Origin: Acidimicrobiaceae bacterium
GTDB taxonomy: Bacteria > Actinomycetota > Acidimicrobiia > Acidimicrobiales > MedAcidi-G1
DNA length: 45,016 nucleotides
NCBI GenBank assembly: GCA_002726315.1
Contig: PBSS01000029.1
Span: 1 to 45,016 of the forward strand
Direction of reading: 5' to 3'
Shown here: piece by piece, positions 37,056-45,016 of the stretch
Numbering within the stretch: the stretch's first letter is position 1
How the letters are laid out: every line of letters begins with the position of its first letter
The notes under the pieces: model-generated
Database searches by the model: none
What the model saw: the letters and a program-made list of their open reading frames with translations, nothing else
Told to the model about the DNA's origin: nothing
Program-made: the position numbers and the translations under genes

Positions 37056-37745
37056 GTGAGCAACGAGGCTGTTATCAGCGGAACTGGGCCTGAACCCGTG
37101 AAAGAACGGGTATCAGATCGTGTGCAGGATCGGGTCAACGAACGCCTGGAAGCTCGGTCCAATACGAAAACCCAGATCCTGGATGCCGCATTGGCGTCAT
37201 TTGGAACAGCCGGCTTTGATGGCACCTCCCTTGATGATCTTGCCCGGGGGCTGGGCATCCGGAAGCAGACGATCCTCTACCACTTCGTTTCCAAGCGTGG
37301 TCTGTTGAACGCAGTGGTTGACCGTGGCGCCAGCGACCTGACGGGTGCAATGGATGAGATTTTGAGGGGGGCCGACCGAGACTGGAAGCGCGTAGAGGCC
37401 CTTGTTCGCAGGGTATTCAGGGTGGCTCTTGAACAACCGGTTCTGCTCGGTCTGCTTCGCGAAGTCAGCAGGCCAGGCTCACCCGGAGCCCAGCGACTGC
37501 ACACCCACATGGAACCCATGATGGCCAGAGCCAGGCTTTGGATTGAAGGGGAGATGGCAGCAGGTCGAATGCGTCGTGCAGATGCCCAACTGCTCCTCAT
37601 CAGTGCCTACTCAACTGTCGTCGGTGTGGCTACTGAGACCGAGGTGCTGCGAGCAGCGGGGATCGAACCCACTCTGCGGCCAGTTGTGCGACGCCGAAGG
37701 GAACTCCTCAACTTTCTACGGTCATCCCTAGACCCGAGGGACTGA
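37056..37745 (+). CDS. TetR-family transcriptional regulator
   Basis: KTQILDAALASFGTAGFDGTSLDDLARGLGIRKQTILYHFVSKRGLLNAVVDR; likely GTG start at 37056 (the ORF-track start at 36579 is spurious). Confidence 0.9.
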   Translation: MSNEAVISGTGPEPVKERVSDRVQDRVNERLEARSNTKTQILDAALASFGTAGFDGTSLDDLARGLGIRKQTILYHFVSKRGLLNAVVDRGASDLTGAMDEILRGADRDWKRVEALVRRVFRVALEQPVLLGLLREVSRPGSPGAQRLHTHMEPMMARARLWIEGEMAAGRMRRADAQLLLISAYSTVVGVATETEVLRAAGIEPTLRPVVRRRRELLNFLRSSLDPRD

Positions 37746-37746
37746 C

Positions 37747-38832
37747 TCAGCGGTTGGTGTTGCGGCGCCGTCTGGAGTGCCGTTCAACGGCTACATCTAC
37801 CAAACGGTCGATCAGCGCTGGGTAAGACAACCCTGCTTTTTGCCAGAGCCTGGGGTACATCGAGATGGGTGTGAACCCTGGAATCGTGTTGACCTCGTTA
37901 AGGAGCGGGCCGCGCCCGTCATCCGGCAGGAAGAAGTCGATCCGGGCCATGCCTGAACAGCGCACAGCAGTGAACGCGCGGGCTGCCAGTTCCTGGAACC
38001 TGACCACGATTTCCGGGTCAAGGTCGGGATCGTCGATTAGTTCTGCGGTTCCGTCCTCGTACTTGTCCGCGTAGTCGTAGAACTCTCCACCAGGACGGAC
38101 CTCTCCGGGACCTGAAACTTGGGGGATCCGGTCTCCAAGTACAGCCAACTCGATCTCGCGACCTGTGACAGCCTCCTCGACAACCAGCCACTCGTCGTAG
38201 TTGGATGCTGCCTCAAGGGCGCTTTCCAGAGACGGGGTATCGGTGGCCTTAATCACACCTATGGAGGACCCAAGGTTGGCTGGCTTTACGAAAACGTGGG
38301 GTCCCAACTCGGTCAGCAAGTTTGTCAACAGTGCAGCTCTTGCGTCGCTCTCACTCGGACCCAGCTCGTCGACGTGTAGCCCTTTGTAGCGGGCCTGGGG
38401 TATTCCGTGCCCTCGCAGGATTTCCTTGGCAGCAACTTTGTCCATAGCGAGAGCTGAACCCAGGACACCCGTGCCTACATACGGAACACCGACCAACTCG
38501 AGTAGGCCCTGGACGGTTCCATCCTCACCGAGGGGGCCGTGGAGGAGGGGGAAAACGACGATTGGTCCGCGCGAAGACAGTTCAGCCAGTCGAGGGAGAG
38601 GATCCCATGCTGATCCTGATGGTTCGAGGCGATCGGGAAGATCACCCGATTTGAGAGTATCGACTGTGGCATCTGCGAGGAACCAGTCGCCATCACGACT
38701 GATGCCGACCGGTAGCACCTCAAAGCGCGACCTGTCCACGGCCTCTAGGACGTGGCGTGCCGAGACACAAGAGACGTCGTGCTCGGCACTCTGTCCACCA
38801 AAGAGGAGTACAAGACGTCGCTTTTCTTTCAT
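37747..38832 (-). CDS. ddl: D-alanine-D-alanine ligase
   Basis: LVLLFGGQSAEHDVSCVSARHVLEAVD, GPLGEDGTVQGLLELVGVPYVGTGVLGSALAMDKVAAKEIL, NEVNTIPGFTPISMYPRLWQKAG. Confidence 0.97.
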   Translation of the reverse strand: MKEKRRLVLLFGGQSAEHDVSCVSARHVLEAVDRSRFEVLPVGISRDGDWFLADATVDTLKSGDLPDRLEPSGSAWDPLPRLAELSSRGPIVVFPLLHGPLGEDGTVQGLLELVGVPYVGTGVLGSALAMDKVAAKEILRGHGIPQARYKGLHVDELGPSESDARAALLTNLLTELGPHVFVKPANLGSSIGVIKATDTPSLESALEAASNYDEWLVVEEAVTGREIELAVLGDRIPQVSGPGEVRPGGEFYDYADKYEDGTAELIDDPDLDPEIVVRFQELAARAFTAVRCSGMARIDFFLPDDGRGPLLNEVNTIPGFTPISMYPRLWQKAGLSYPALIDRLVDVAVERHSRRRRNTNR

Positions 38833-38951
38833 CTCAGCAACTCATTCCGGCCATCTCTTCCACGGCGGCATCGTAGAACCTGTCGAGGACGTGGAGATGG
38901 CACCTGGAGGGTGGCACCTCCGAGGTCGTCAGGGCTGGGAGACTCAACGCC

Positions 38952-40268
38952 ATGAAGTTCCTCGCATCACAAGTTGCCGCTGCCGTCAATGGAGAAATGT
39001 TCGGCGACGACGTCTTGTTGGAAGGTGCCACTCAGGATTCGCGATTGGTAACGCCCGGTTGCCTGTTCGTGCCACTGCCCGCCGAGCGGGACGGCCATGA
39101 GTTCATAGGAGCTGCCCTGGATGCCGGTGCGGCTGCTTACCTGACTTCCAGTGGCCTAGAGGTAGGCGCGGGATCAGGAATCATTGTCCCGGACACTGCT
39201 GTAGCCCTGCTAGCTCTCGGTGCGAGCCTTCGGCGGTCCGTGGACATCCCGGTAGTAGGCATCACAGGCTCGGTGGGCAAGACGTCGGCAAAGGACATGG
39301 CCAAGGCAGTCCTGGCGCGGAGTGGTCCGGTCCATTCCAGCCCACAGTCATTCAACAACGAGATTGGTGTTCCTCTCACCCTCCTAAATACCCCGGACGA
39401 CGTGGCCGCCCTAGTGCTGGAGTTGGGAGCCAGGCGGGAGGGTGACATCGCTTCCCTCTGCGGAATAGCTCGTCCTGATATTGGAGTTATCACAACTGTC
39501 GCCGCTGTCCATACCGGGGTAATGGGCTCCGTTGATGTCGTGGCGAGGACCAAGGGTGAGTTGCTGGATGGCCTGCCAGCCGGAGGTTGTGCTGTTCTCA
39601 ATGCCGATGTTCCCGAGGTTATGACCCAAGCGGTCCGGACGCGCGCGCGACAGATCACCTTTGGGGCAGCAGGTGAGGTCAGAGCATCGGCAAGAAGTGT
39701 CGACGATCACCTTCAGGTTTCGTTCCTCCTTGAGTCGCCATGGGGTAGAACAGATGTCCATCTGGGGGTGCCGGGGGTCCACATGGTCGACAATGCCTTA
39801 GCCGCAGCGGCAGTGGGCCTTGTCCTCGATGTCCCTCTCGAGGAGGTGGCTGTGGGCCTTAGCGAAGCCCGTTTGTCGCCAGGACGCATGCAGATGGAAA
39901 CGGCTCCATCAGGGATGCTGGTTGTAAACGATGCCTATAACGCCAGTCCCACCTCAGTAGAAGCTGCTCTCCGGACTGTGTCATCCCTCCCCGACACAGG
40001 CCGGAAGGTGGCGGTGCTGGGTCTGATGGCCGAACTGGGTGAGGAGTCGAACGATGCCCACCAGCATGTGGTGGCCATTGCACGAGAACTCGGAGTTGAG
40101 GTATTCGCCGTAGGCACGGACCTCTACGGAATCGAGTCATTGGAAGGAATTGATGAGGCCTTTGAGGCAGTCGTCGGACTGGGCCTCGGTGACGGTGACT
40201 CGGTGTTGGTAAAGGGCAGCCTCGTAGCCGGTCTACAGGAACTGGCCGAAAGGTTGTCGGCCCTCTGA
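38952..40268 (+). CDS. murF: UDP-N-acetylmuramoyl-tripeptide-D-alanyl-D-alanine ligase
   Basis: DSRLVTPGCLFVPLPAERDGHEF, VVGITGSVGKTSAKDMAKAVL, NNEIGVPLTLLNTP, VVNDAYNASPTSVEAALRTV. Confidence 0.96.
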   Translation: MKFLASQVAAAVNGEMFGDDVLLEGATQDSRLVTPGCLFVPLPAERDGHEFIGAALDAGAAAYLTSSGLEVGAGSGIIVPDTAVALLALGASLRRSVDIPVVGITGSVGKTSAKDMAKAVLARSGPVHSSPQSFNNEIGVPLTLLNTPDDVAALVLELGARREGDIASLCGIARPDIGVITTVAAVHTGVMGSVDVVARTKGELLDGLPAGGCAVLNADVPEVMTQAVRTRARQITFGAAGEVRASARSVDDHLQVSFLLESPWGRTDVHLGVPGVHMVDNALAAAAVGLVLDVPLEEVAVGLSEARLSPGRMQMETAPSGMLVVNDAYNASPTSVEAALRTVSSLPDTGRKVAVLGLMAELGEESNDAHQHVVAIARELGVEVFAVGTDLYGIESLEGIDEAFEAVVGLGLGDGDSVLVKGSLVAGLQELAERLSAL

Positions 40269-40278
40269 TCCGGCTAAC

Positions 40279-40611
40279 TCAGTTCGGATCCACGGGCAAC
40301 TCAGCCGGCCTTAGGGGGGTGTTCCCCTGATTCCACGCGGCAAGCTCCTCGGAGTCGCATATTCGACAGAGTTGCACCACTTGCATTGATTGGATAGAGA
40401 GTTGGGTTCCCCTCGACTTCTCAACAATCGACCGTAGAGCGGCTCGAACGTCGGTTGATCCGCAGGACGGGCAGGTGGGGGTTAGGTCTCTTTCCCAGAC
40501 AATGCTGCAGGCACCGCAGGTGACGGTGATGGTCTCGTTGCCCGGTGAGCCCACGCGGGTACCTGACAGGTCCTCTTCTTCACCACAGTCGGGGCAGCAA
40601 ATCGTGTCCAC
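40279..40611 (-). CDS. Hypothetical zinc-ribbon protein
   Basis: 110 aa with CxxC pairs: ICCPDCGEEEDLSG, VTCGACSIVWERDLTPTCPSCGSTDVRAA, LCRICDSEE. Confidence 0.7.
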   Translation of the reverse strand: MDTICCPDCGEEEDLSGTRVGSPGNETITVTCGACSIVWERDLTPTCPSCGSTDVRAALRSIVEKSRGTQLSIQSMQVVQLCRICDSEELAAWNQGNTPLRPAELPVDPN

Positions 40612-40700
40612 GGCTACAACGGTACTGGGGTGCAGTGAACTGGGCTATTGGGTGTCACTAGTGCTGCCACGGGGAGGTGGCTGTAGTCTCCTCGGCCTGC

Positions 40701-40777
40701 GGACCGTTAGCTCAGTTGGCTAGAGCGCTCGCCTCACACGCGAGAGGTCACTGGTTCAAGTCCAGTACGGTCCACCA
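40701..40777 (+). tRNA. tRNA-Val (anticodon CAC), CCA encoded
   Basis: Cloverleaf: acceptor GGACCGT/ACGGTCC, D-arm GCTCAGTTGGCTAGAGC, anticodon arm CTCGC-CTCACAC-GCGAG, T-arm CTGGTTCAAGTCCAG, discriminator A then CCA. Confidence 0.95.
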
Positions 40778-40914
40778 TTTCAGTTCAGCTTGTGTGTGCA
40801 GCCGTTGGATTCCTGCAGGAGGCCTGTGACACACTCCAAGGTCAGACGGATGTCGGTCAGTGACATCCGCCCATTGAGCACGGGCGTGGAAGCCCTGCAG
40901 AACCGGGGCAACAG

Positions 40915-42666
40915 ATGGCTGAGCAGTATTTCCTTGGAACCGGAACCTCAGAACGGTTCCCTTTGTGGACTCGCGCCAACGTGGGGGAGGTCTTTCCCGA
41001 CCCGGTAGCAATGAGTTCATTCGACTTCGCCTTCGCCAACGCAGACGGGATACGCATGGCAGAATTGGGCTGGCGCGACTCGTACGTAAAGGTCGGTGCC
41101 TTCACCGAAGACGAATTCGATCCTGATCACTCGGTAATCCTCGGGGTCTTCGGGGGCTATGCGTACCTGAATGCCTCGATTATGCGCATCTATGGAGAGC
41201 GGGCTCCGGGACTTTCGGCAGCAGATATTGATGCTCAATTCTTCGGACTCCAGCCCGGCATTCCCGACTACGAACCTCACCCTGATGATGCAGACCCACA
41301 GGCCGAGGCGCGCATAGGAGCGACGTTCGGCTGGGCTCTTACGACCGATGGTTTGCCTGAAGTGGTGGCAGATGAGGCGACTGTGGATGCACTTCGTGCT
41401 CAGAGGCCTGACTTTGGGGGCATGGAGGATCTTGAGTTGTTGGATTGGGCTGAGGGAATTTTGGATGACAACTTCCGTCACCTGTTCGCACAGCACCTCT
41501 ATGTCACGCTGCTAGCGACCCTTCCAGCGGGCATTATCACGGAGGTATCTACCGCTCTAGGCCGACCTCAGGATGCATTGAAGTTGTTGGCCGGCCTTGG
41601 TGACGTTGAGTCGGCTGCACCTTCGATGGCTATGTGGGAACTGGGTCGAATGGTCGCATCCAGCAGAGAGTTGGGAACGGAGTTCGATGCCGGACTTGAT
41701 GGTCTTGATGCGCGGCTAAGAGCCCTGGAGGGTGAATCAGCAGAGGCCTTCGTAGCTGCCTTCAACGAGTTCCTCTACTCCTATGGAAGTCGTGGACCCA
41801 ACGAGTGGGAGACAAGTTGTCCAACATGGGAGACAGATCCGAATCTGGCTTTGGCGGCGATTGACCGCATGCGCCTGTCGCCTGAGCGAGCTGCTCCCAC
41901 GGGCAATCAGGCCAGAATGGCAGCGGACCGCGAACGTCTGGGTGCTGAGATGTACGAAATGCTCGCTGCTGACCCCGAGACACAGGGCCAGTTCGGAGCC
42001 GCTCTGGGTTCAGCAGGAGTCTTCATGCCGGGTCGAGAACGCACTAAGACCAACTGCATCAAACTCGTCCACGAGGCGCGGATGGCACTGTTGGAGTTCG
42101 GTAGGCGCATGTCCGAGAAGGGAGTGTTCCCATCGGTCACGAGTTACGGGATGCTGGCATTCGCCGAAGCTCGCCAGGTCGTTGAAGACCCGACTGGTTG
42201 GCGAGAAGTGATCGAAGAGAGACAGAGTATCTTCGACGAGGTTAGGGAACTTCAAGAGCCGTTCGTAGTTTTTGGCGAGGCACCTGCTCTTGCAACTTGG
42301 CCTCGCCGTGATTCCGTGGAGGTAATCCCGGTTGGACCGGGAGAGTCCATCCAGGGTGTGCCCGGATGCCCCGGCGTGTCTCGGGGTCGGGCTCGTGTCC
42401 TGACCGATAGTCACGATCCGACCTGCCTGGAACCTGGCGACGTCTTGGTAGCGCCACTTACCGATCCTTCGTGGACGCCCCTATTCGTGCCCGCCTCGGG
42501 TGTGGTGGTGGACGTAGGGGCGCCCCTCAGCCACGCCATCATAGTTAGCCGTGAACTGGGCATTCCGTGTGTCGTCTCTGCCACTGGTGCGACAAAGCGG
42601 ATTCCCGACGGCGCTCTCGTTGAGGTGAACGGTGAGACCGGCGTGGTCACGGTACTCGAGGCCTAA
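40915..42666 (+). CDS. PEP-utilizing enzyme mobile (phosphohistidine swivelling) domain protein
   Basis: 583 aa; C-terminus GVPGCPGVSRGRARVLTDSHDPTCLEPGDVLVAPLTDPSWTPLFVPASGVVVDVGAPLSHAIIVSRELGIPCVVSATGATKRIPDGALVEVNGETGVVTVL. Confidence 0.85.
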   Translation: MAEQYFLGTGTSERFPLWTRANVGEVFPDPVAMSSFDFAFANADGIRMAELGWRDSYVKVGAFTEDEFDPDHSVILGVFGGYAYLNASIMRIYGERAPGLSAADIDAQFFGLQPGIPDYEPHPDDADPQAEARIGATFGWALTTDGLPEVVADEATVDALRAQRPDFGGMEDLELLDWAEGILDDNFRHLFAQHLYVTLLATLPAGIITEVSTALGRPQDALKLLAGLGDVESAAPSMAMWELGRMVASSRELGTEFDAGLDGLDARLRALEGESAEAFVAAFNEFLYSYGSRGPNEWETSCPTWETDPNLALAAIDRMRLSPERAAPTGNQARMAADRERLGAEMYEMLAADPETQGQFGAALGSAGVFMPGRERTKTNCIKLVHEARMALLEFGRRMSEKGVFPSVTSYGMLAFAEARQVVEDPTGWREVIEERQSIFDEVRELQEPFVVFGEAPALATWPRRDSVEVIPVGPGESIQGVPGCPGVSRGRARVLTDSHDPTCLEPGDVLVAPLTDPSWTPLFVPASGVVVDVGAPLSHAIIVSRELGIPCVVSATGATKRIPDGALVEVNGETGVVTVLEA

Positions 42667-42779
42667 TGCCCTAGTGGGCACTCAGGCCCTGGTCCAGCCA
42701 GCCTGACTTGAGATCGAACTGGCCATTGATCAGAGCCTGTAACAGGCACACTGCTCTCGTTGTTTGGTTCCACGACCGA

Positions 42780-42810
42780 CCGAGCCGGCGCCTTTTGGGC
42801 GCCGGCTCGG
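42780..42810. terminator. Bidirectional terminator-like hairpin between convergent genes
   Basis: CCGAGCCGGCGCC-TTTTG-GGCGCCGGCTCGG: perfect 13-bp stem, 5-nt loop, no flanking U-tract on either side. Confidence 0.75.
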
Positions 42811-42832
42811 CATTGATCGAGTCGAGAGACGA

Positions 42833-45016
42833 CTACTCGAAGCCGATACTGCTGTCGAGGAACTCGTTGGTGACGATGTCCGCGGCGGTTATTCCCTCGA
42901 GGATCGGTGTGTTTATCTCGGGGTTAGCGAACACTGGGATCATGATGTCGACGATTCCCTGGACGCGCTCCATGTCGAACTTGCCGACCGTGCCGTCAGG
43001 ACCATTGCCGATTAGGCCGAGGCGGCCCATCTCGGCGTTGGCGAAATCGGCCAGACCGCTTTCGTAGACCCAGCCGTCGTCGTAAACAGCGTTGACATCG
43101 ACGATCGTTGCATTGGTCTCGGCACCGTCGTGTACATAATCGATCGCCGCCTGCTGCAGTATCGGAACGAGGAGTTCGAGGCACGCGCGGTCCTCAACTA
43201 GTCGGTCGGGCCGTACTCCGTAGTTCTGCGAGTAGGTCTGGAAGCCCATGTCGTGGAGTAGTTCGTATTTGACTGGCTTTCCGTATTCCGGCGTCTCTAC
43301 CTCGTAGATGTAAGGCTCGGTGGAGGCATAGGCCTCCAGAGCGATAGCACCATCCGACGCGACCCACCGAGTCACCGAACCGTCGTAGGACTGGTCGATC
43401 TGGCTTGCATCGAAGAGACCCTCGTCGATGAGCCAATACAGGTTGTGTGCTCCCCAGAATGCCAAGAGGGTCGTGTCCCCGGGGAGGTCTGCCGCATGCT
43501 CAACACCCGGGAAGTGCTCGGGGTTCCACATGATCATCTGCGGGTTGATCTCCATAATCGCCATGACATTGACAATCGGTTGATCCAATGAGCTCCCCAC
43601 AGATCCGTCAGTACTGGCGTAGCCGAGGAAGATGTCGCGTTCCTGGTACATCTGCGACGAGACCTGCTGGTATCCGATTGCAGGACCACCCTCAACGATC
43701 TGGAGTCCGATACCGGTGTCGACCTCACCACTGGCGACGAGCCTGCCTGTCACGGTGCCGTTGGCAGCTTCGTATCCTTGGCCAAGCAATTCGTATGTTG
43801 GGCCATGCTCAGCCTGCGCGTGCCAGTCAGTCTGGATTATGAGTGGGTCCGGACACACTCCAGCGAGCGCTCCTTCCATCGGTTTGACAGGGAAGCCGAT
43901 GGAGGTGTCGATGAATTCGTTTGTCAGGATGTCATCGACAGACAAACCAGCTGGAATGTCTAGGCCTGCGAAAACGAGCTTGTCGAGCACGGTCTGGACG
44001 CGATCTGGATCCATGTTTCCGACAATCCCATCACCACCGTTGCCTACAAGACCCAAGTCCCTTTGAGCTTGAGCCGACCATGCGGCCTGCTCTTCGTTGT
44101 AGACCCAGAAGTCCTCGAACTGCGTGACCGCATCCACAATCATCTTGTTGGCGCGCTCAGGAGCAGCGTCGTATTCCACGATGGCGTGCTGAACCACGGG
44201 AACTATCAGCTCCAAGCATGGACGCAGCGCTTCTAGGTCAGATGGACGAATAGCGAGAGTCTGCGAATAGATCGGGTAGCCAGCATCGTGGAGCAGTTGA
44301 AGTTCCACGGTCTTGCCGTACTCCGGTACCTCGTTCAGGTACACATATGGCTCAGCAGAAGCGAACCCCTGCTGGGCGATCGTCGGATCAGCAGTGAACC
44401 GTGCAGGAGACCCGTCGTAAGAAGGATCAAGCTGCTCAGCAGACCAGATTCCCTCAGCGACGAATACCTCAGAGAACACACCACCAGCAAAGATGTTGAT
44501 CGTGACCCCCTGCTCGCCAAGGTCAGCCAACGACTTCACGTCGGGATGCGCATCTTTGTCCCACATGATCATCTGCGGGTTCTTCTCCAACGGAGAAATA
44601 ACCGAAAGCATCGGAGCATCCGCATGCCCCAAGATCACCTCGTCAGTACTGCCATAGCCGAAGTGAATCGAATCATCGGTGTACATGTACGCAGACACGG
44701 GAGACCAGCCAATAGCTGGGCCACCAGTACGCACCTCGATGTCGATGCCCAACGGGTGGCCACCGATTTGACCAGGACCACTCACAACCTTGTTGTCAGC
44801 ATCCACCACGTAGTCATTGGTGATCATCTGATACAACGCCCCATGTTCGGCCTCAGGGAACCAATCTGTCTGAATCACTAGAGGCGAAGGACAAACAGCA
44901 GCCAGAGTCGCCGCCCGGGCGGCGATGTCGCCTACCTGGCTGGAGCCCAGGGGTGCGTATTCGTAGACGACGTTGGCTGTTGAAGCCTCGTAGTCGTTGA
45001 CGTCGATGTTCTGTAT
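42833..45016 (-). CDS. ABC transporter substrate-binding-like protein with two tandem homologous SBP units (partial at window edge)
   Basis: ORF 42833..44878 stays open upstream to the window end (...QNIDVNDYEASTANVVYEYAPLGSSQVGDIAARAATLAAVCPSPLVIQTDW); units VCPSPLVIQTDW...TSIGFP and VCPDPLIIQTDW...SSIGFE align along their length. Confidence 0.85.
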   Translation of the reverse strand: MQNIDVNDYEASTANVVYEYAPLGSSQVGDIAARAATLAAVCPSPLVIQTDWFPEAEHGALYQMITNDYVVDADNKVVSGPGQIGGHPLGIDIEVRTGGPAIGWSPVSAYMYTDDSIHFGYGSTDEVILGHADAPMLSVISPLEKNPQMIMWDKDAHPDVKSLADLGEQGVTINIFAGGVFSEVFVAEGIWSAEQLDPSYDGSPARFTADPTIAQQGFASAEPYVYLNEVPEYGKTVELQLLHDAGYPIYSQTLAIRPSDLEALRPCLELIVPVVQHAIVEYDAAPERANKMIVDAVTQFEDFWVYNEEQAAWSAQAQRDLGLVGNGGDGIVGNMDPDRVQTVLDKLVFAGLDIPAGLSVDDILTNEFIDTSIGFPVKPMEGALAGVCPDPLIIQTDWHAQAEHGPTYELLGQGYEAANGTVTGRLVASGEVDTGIGLQIVEGGPAIGYQQVSSQMYQERDIFLGYASTDGSVGSSLDQPIVNVMAIMEINPQMIMWNPEHFPGVEHAADLPGDTTLLAFWGAHNLYWLIDEGLFDASQIDQSYDGSVTRWVASDGAIALEAYASTEPYIYEVETPEYGKPVKYELLHDMGFQTYSQNYGVRPDRLVEDRACLELLVPILQQAAIDYVHDGAETNATIVDVNAVYDDGWVYESGLADFANAEMGRLGLIGNGPDGTVGKFDMERVQGIVDIMIPVFANPEINTPILEGITAADIVTNEFLDSSIGFE

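Noticed and set aside
1-45016. CRISPR arrays, phage genes, transposases or IS elements
   Set aside because: No spaced direct repeats, cas, integrase, transposase or phage structural motifs were found.

Overview
The window is about 45 kb of a high-GC bacterial chromosome, probably an actinobacterium of the Acidimicrobiia type. That placement is inferred from gene content, PATTTAA-type lipoprotein linkers and the mycobacterial-like lipid genes. Most of it is ordinary: an amino-acid ABC transporter, acyl-CoA ligases, a phoH-ybeY-CNNM-era-uppS-recO-glyS block, ddl, murF, a tRNA-Val(CAC), a solitary sufB, and an acyl-CoA reductase/ADH/LarA-like/PlsC operon with a divergent TetR. The main discovery concerns three genes that the six-frame ORF track breaks or truncates at in-frame UGA codons. 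All three read through as selenoproteins: (1) a SelW/Rdx-family protein with motif YCVPU (minus 10928..10665); (2) a UGSC-family protein with motif ADUGSCTTC (minus 17644..17108); (3) directly upstream of it and translationally coupled to it, a ~493-aa fusion of a CPTC thioredoxin domain, a PGUGS motif and a 'WTDGLPVVAPT' domain (minus 19122..17641). In each case a 6-bp hairpin lies just downstream of the UGA, 17-20 nt before its apical loop. Each loop can be drawn as 5 nt with G at position 2 (CGUGA, AGUGU, CGGGC), which fits a bacterial SECIS. The two UGS proteins head a minus-strand operon that continues with a cysteine-poor Trx-like protein, a D-2-hydroxyacid dehydrogenase and a MauE/DoxX-like membrane protein. 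This is a candidate selenium-dependent thiol-redox system. No selA, selB, selC or selD gene is visible here, so the machinery must be elsewhere in the genome if the interpretation is right.
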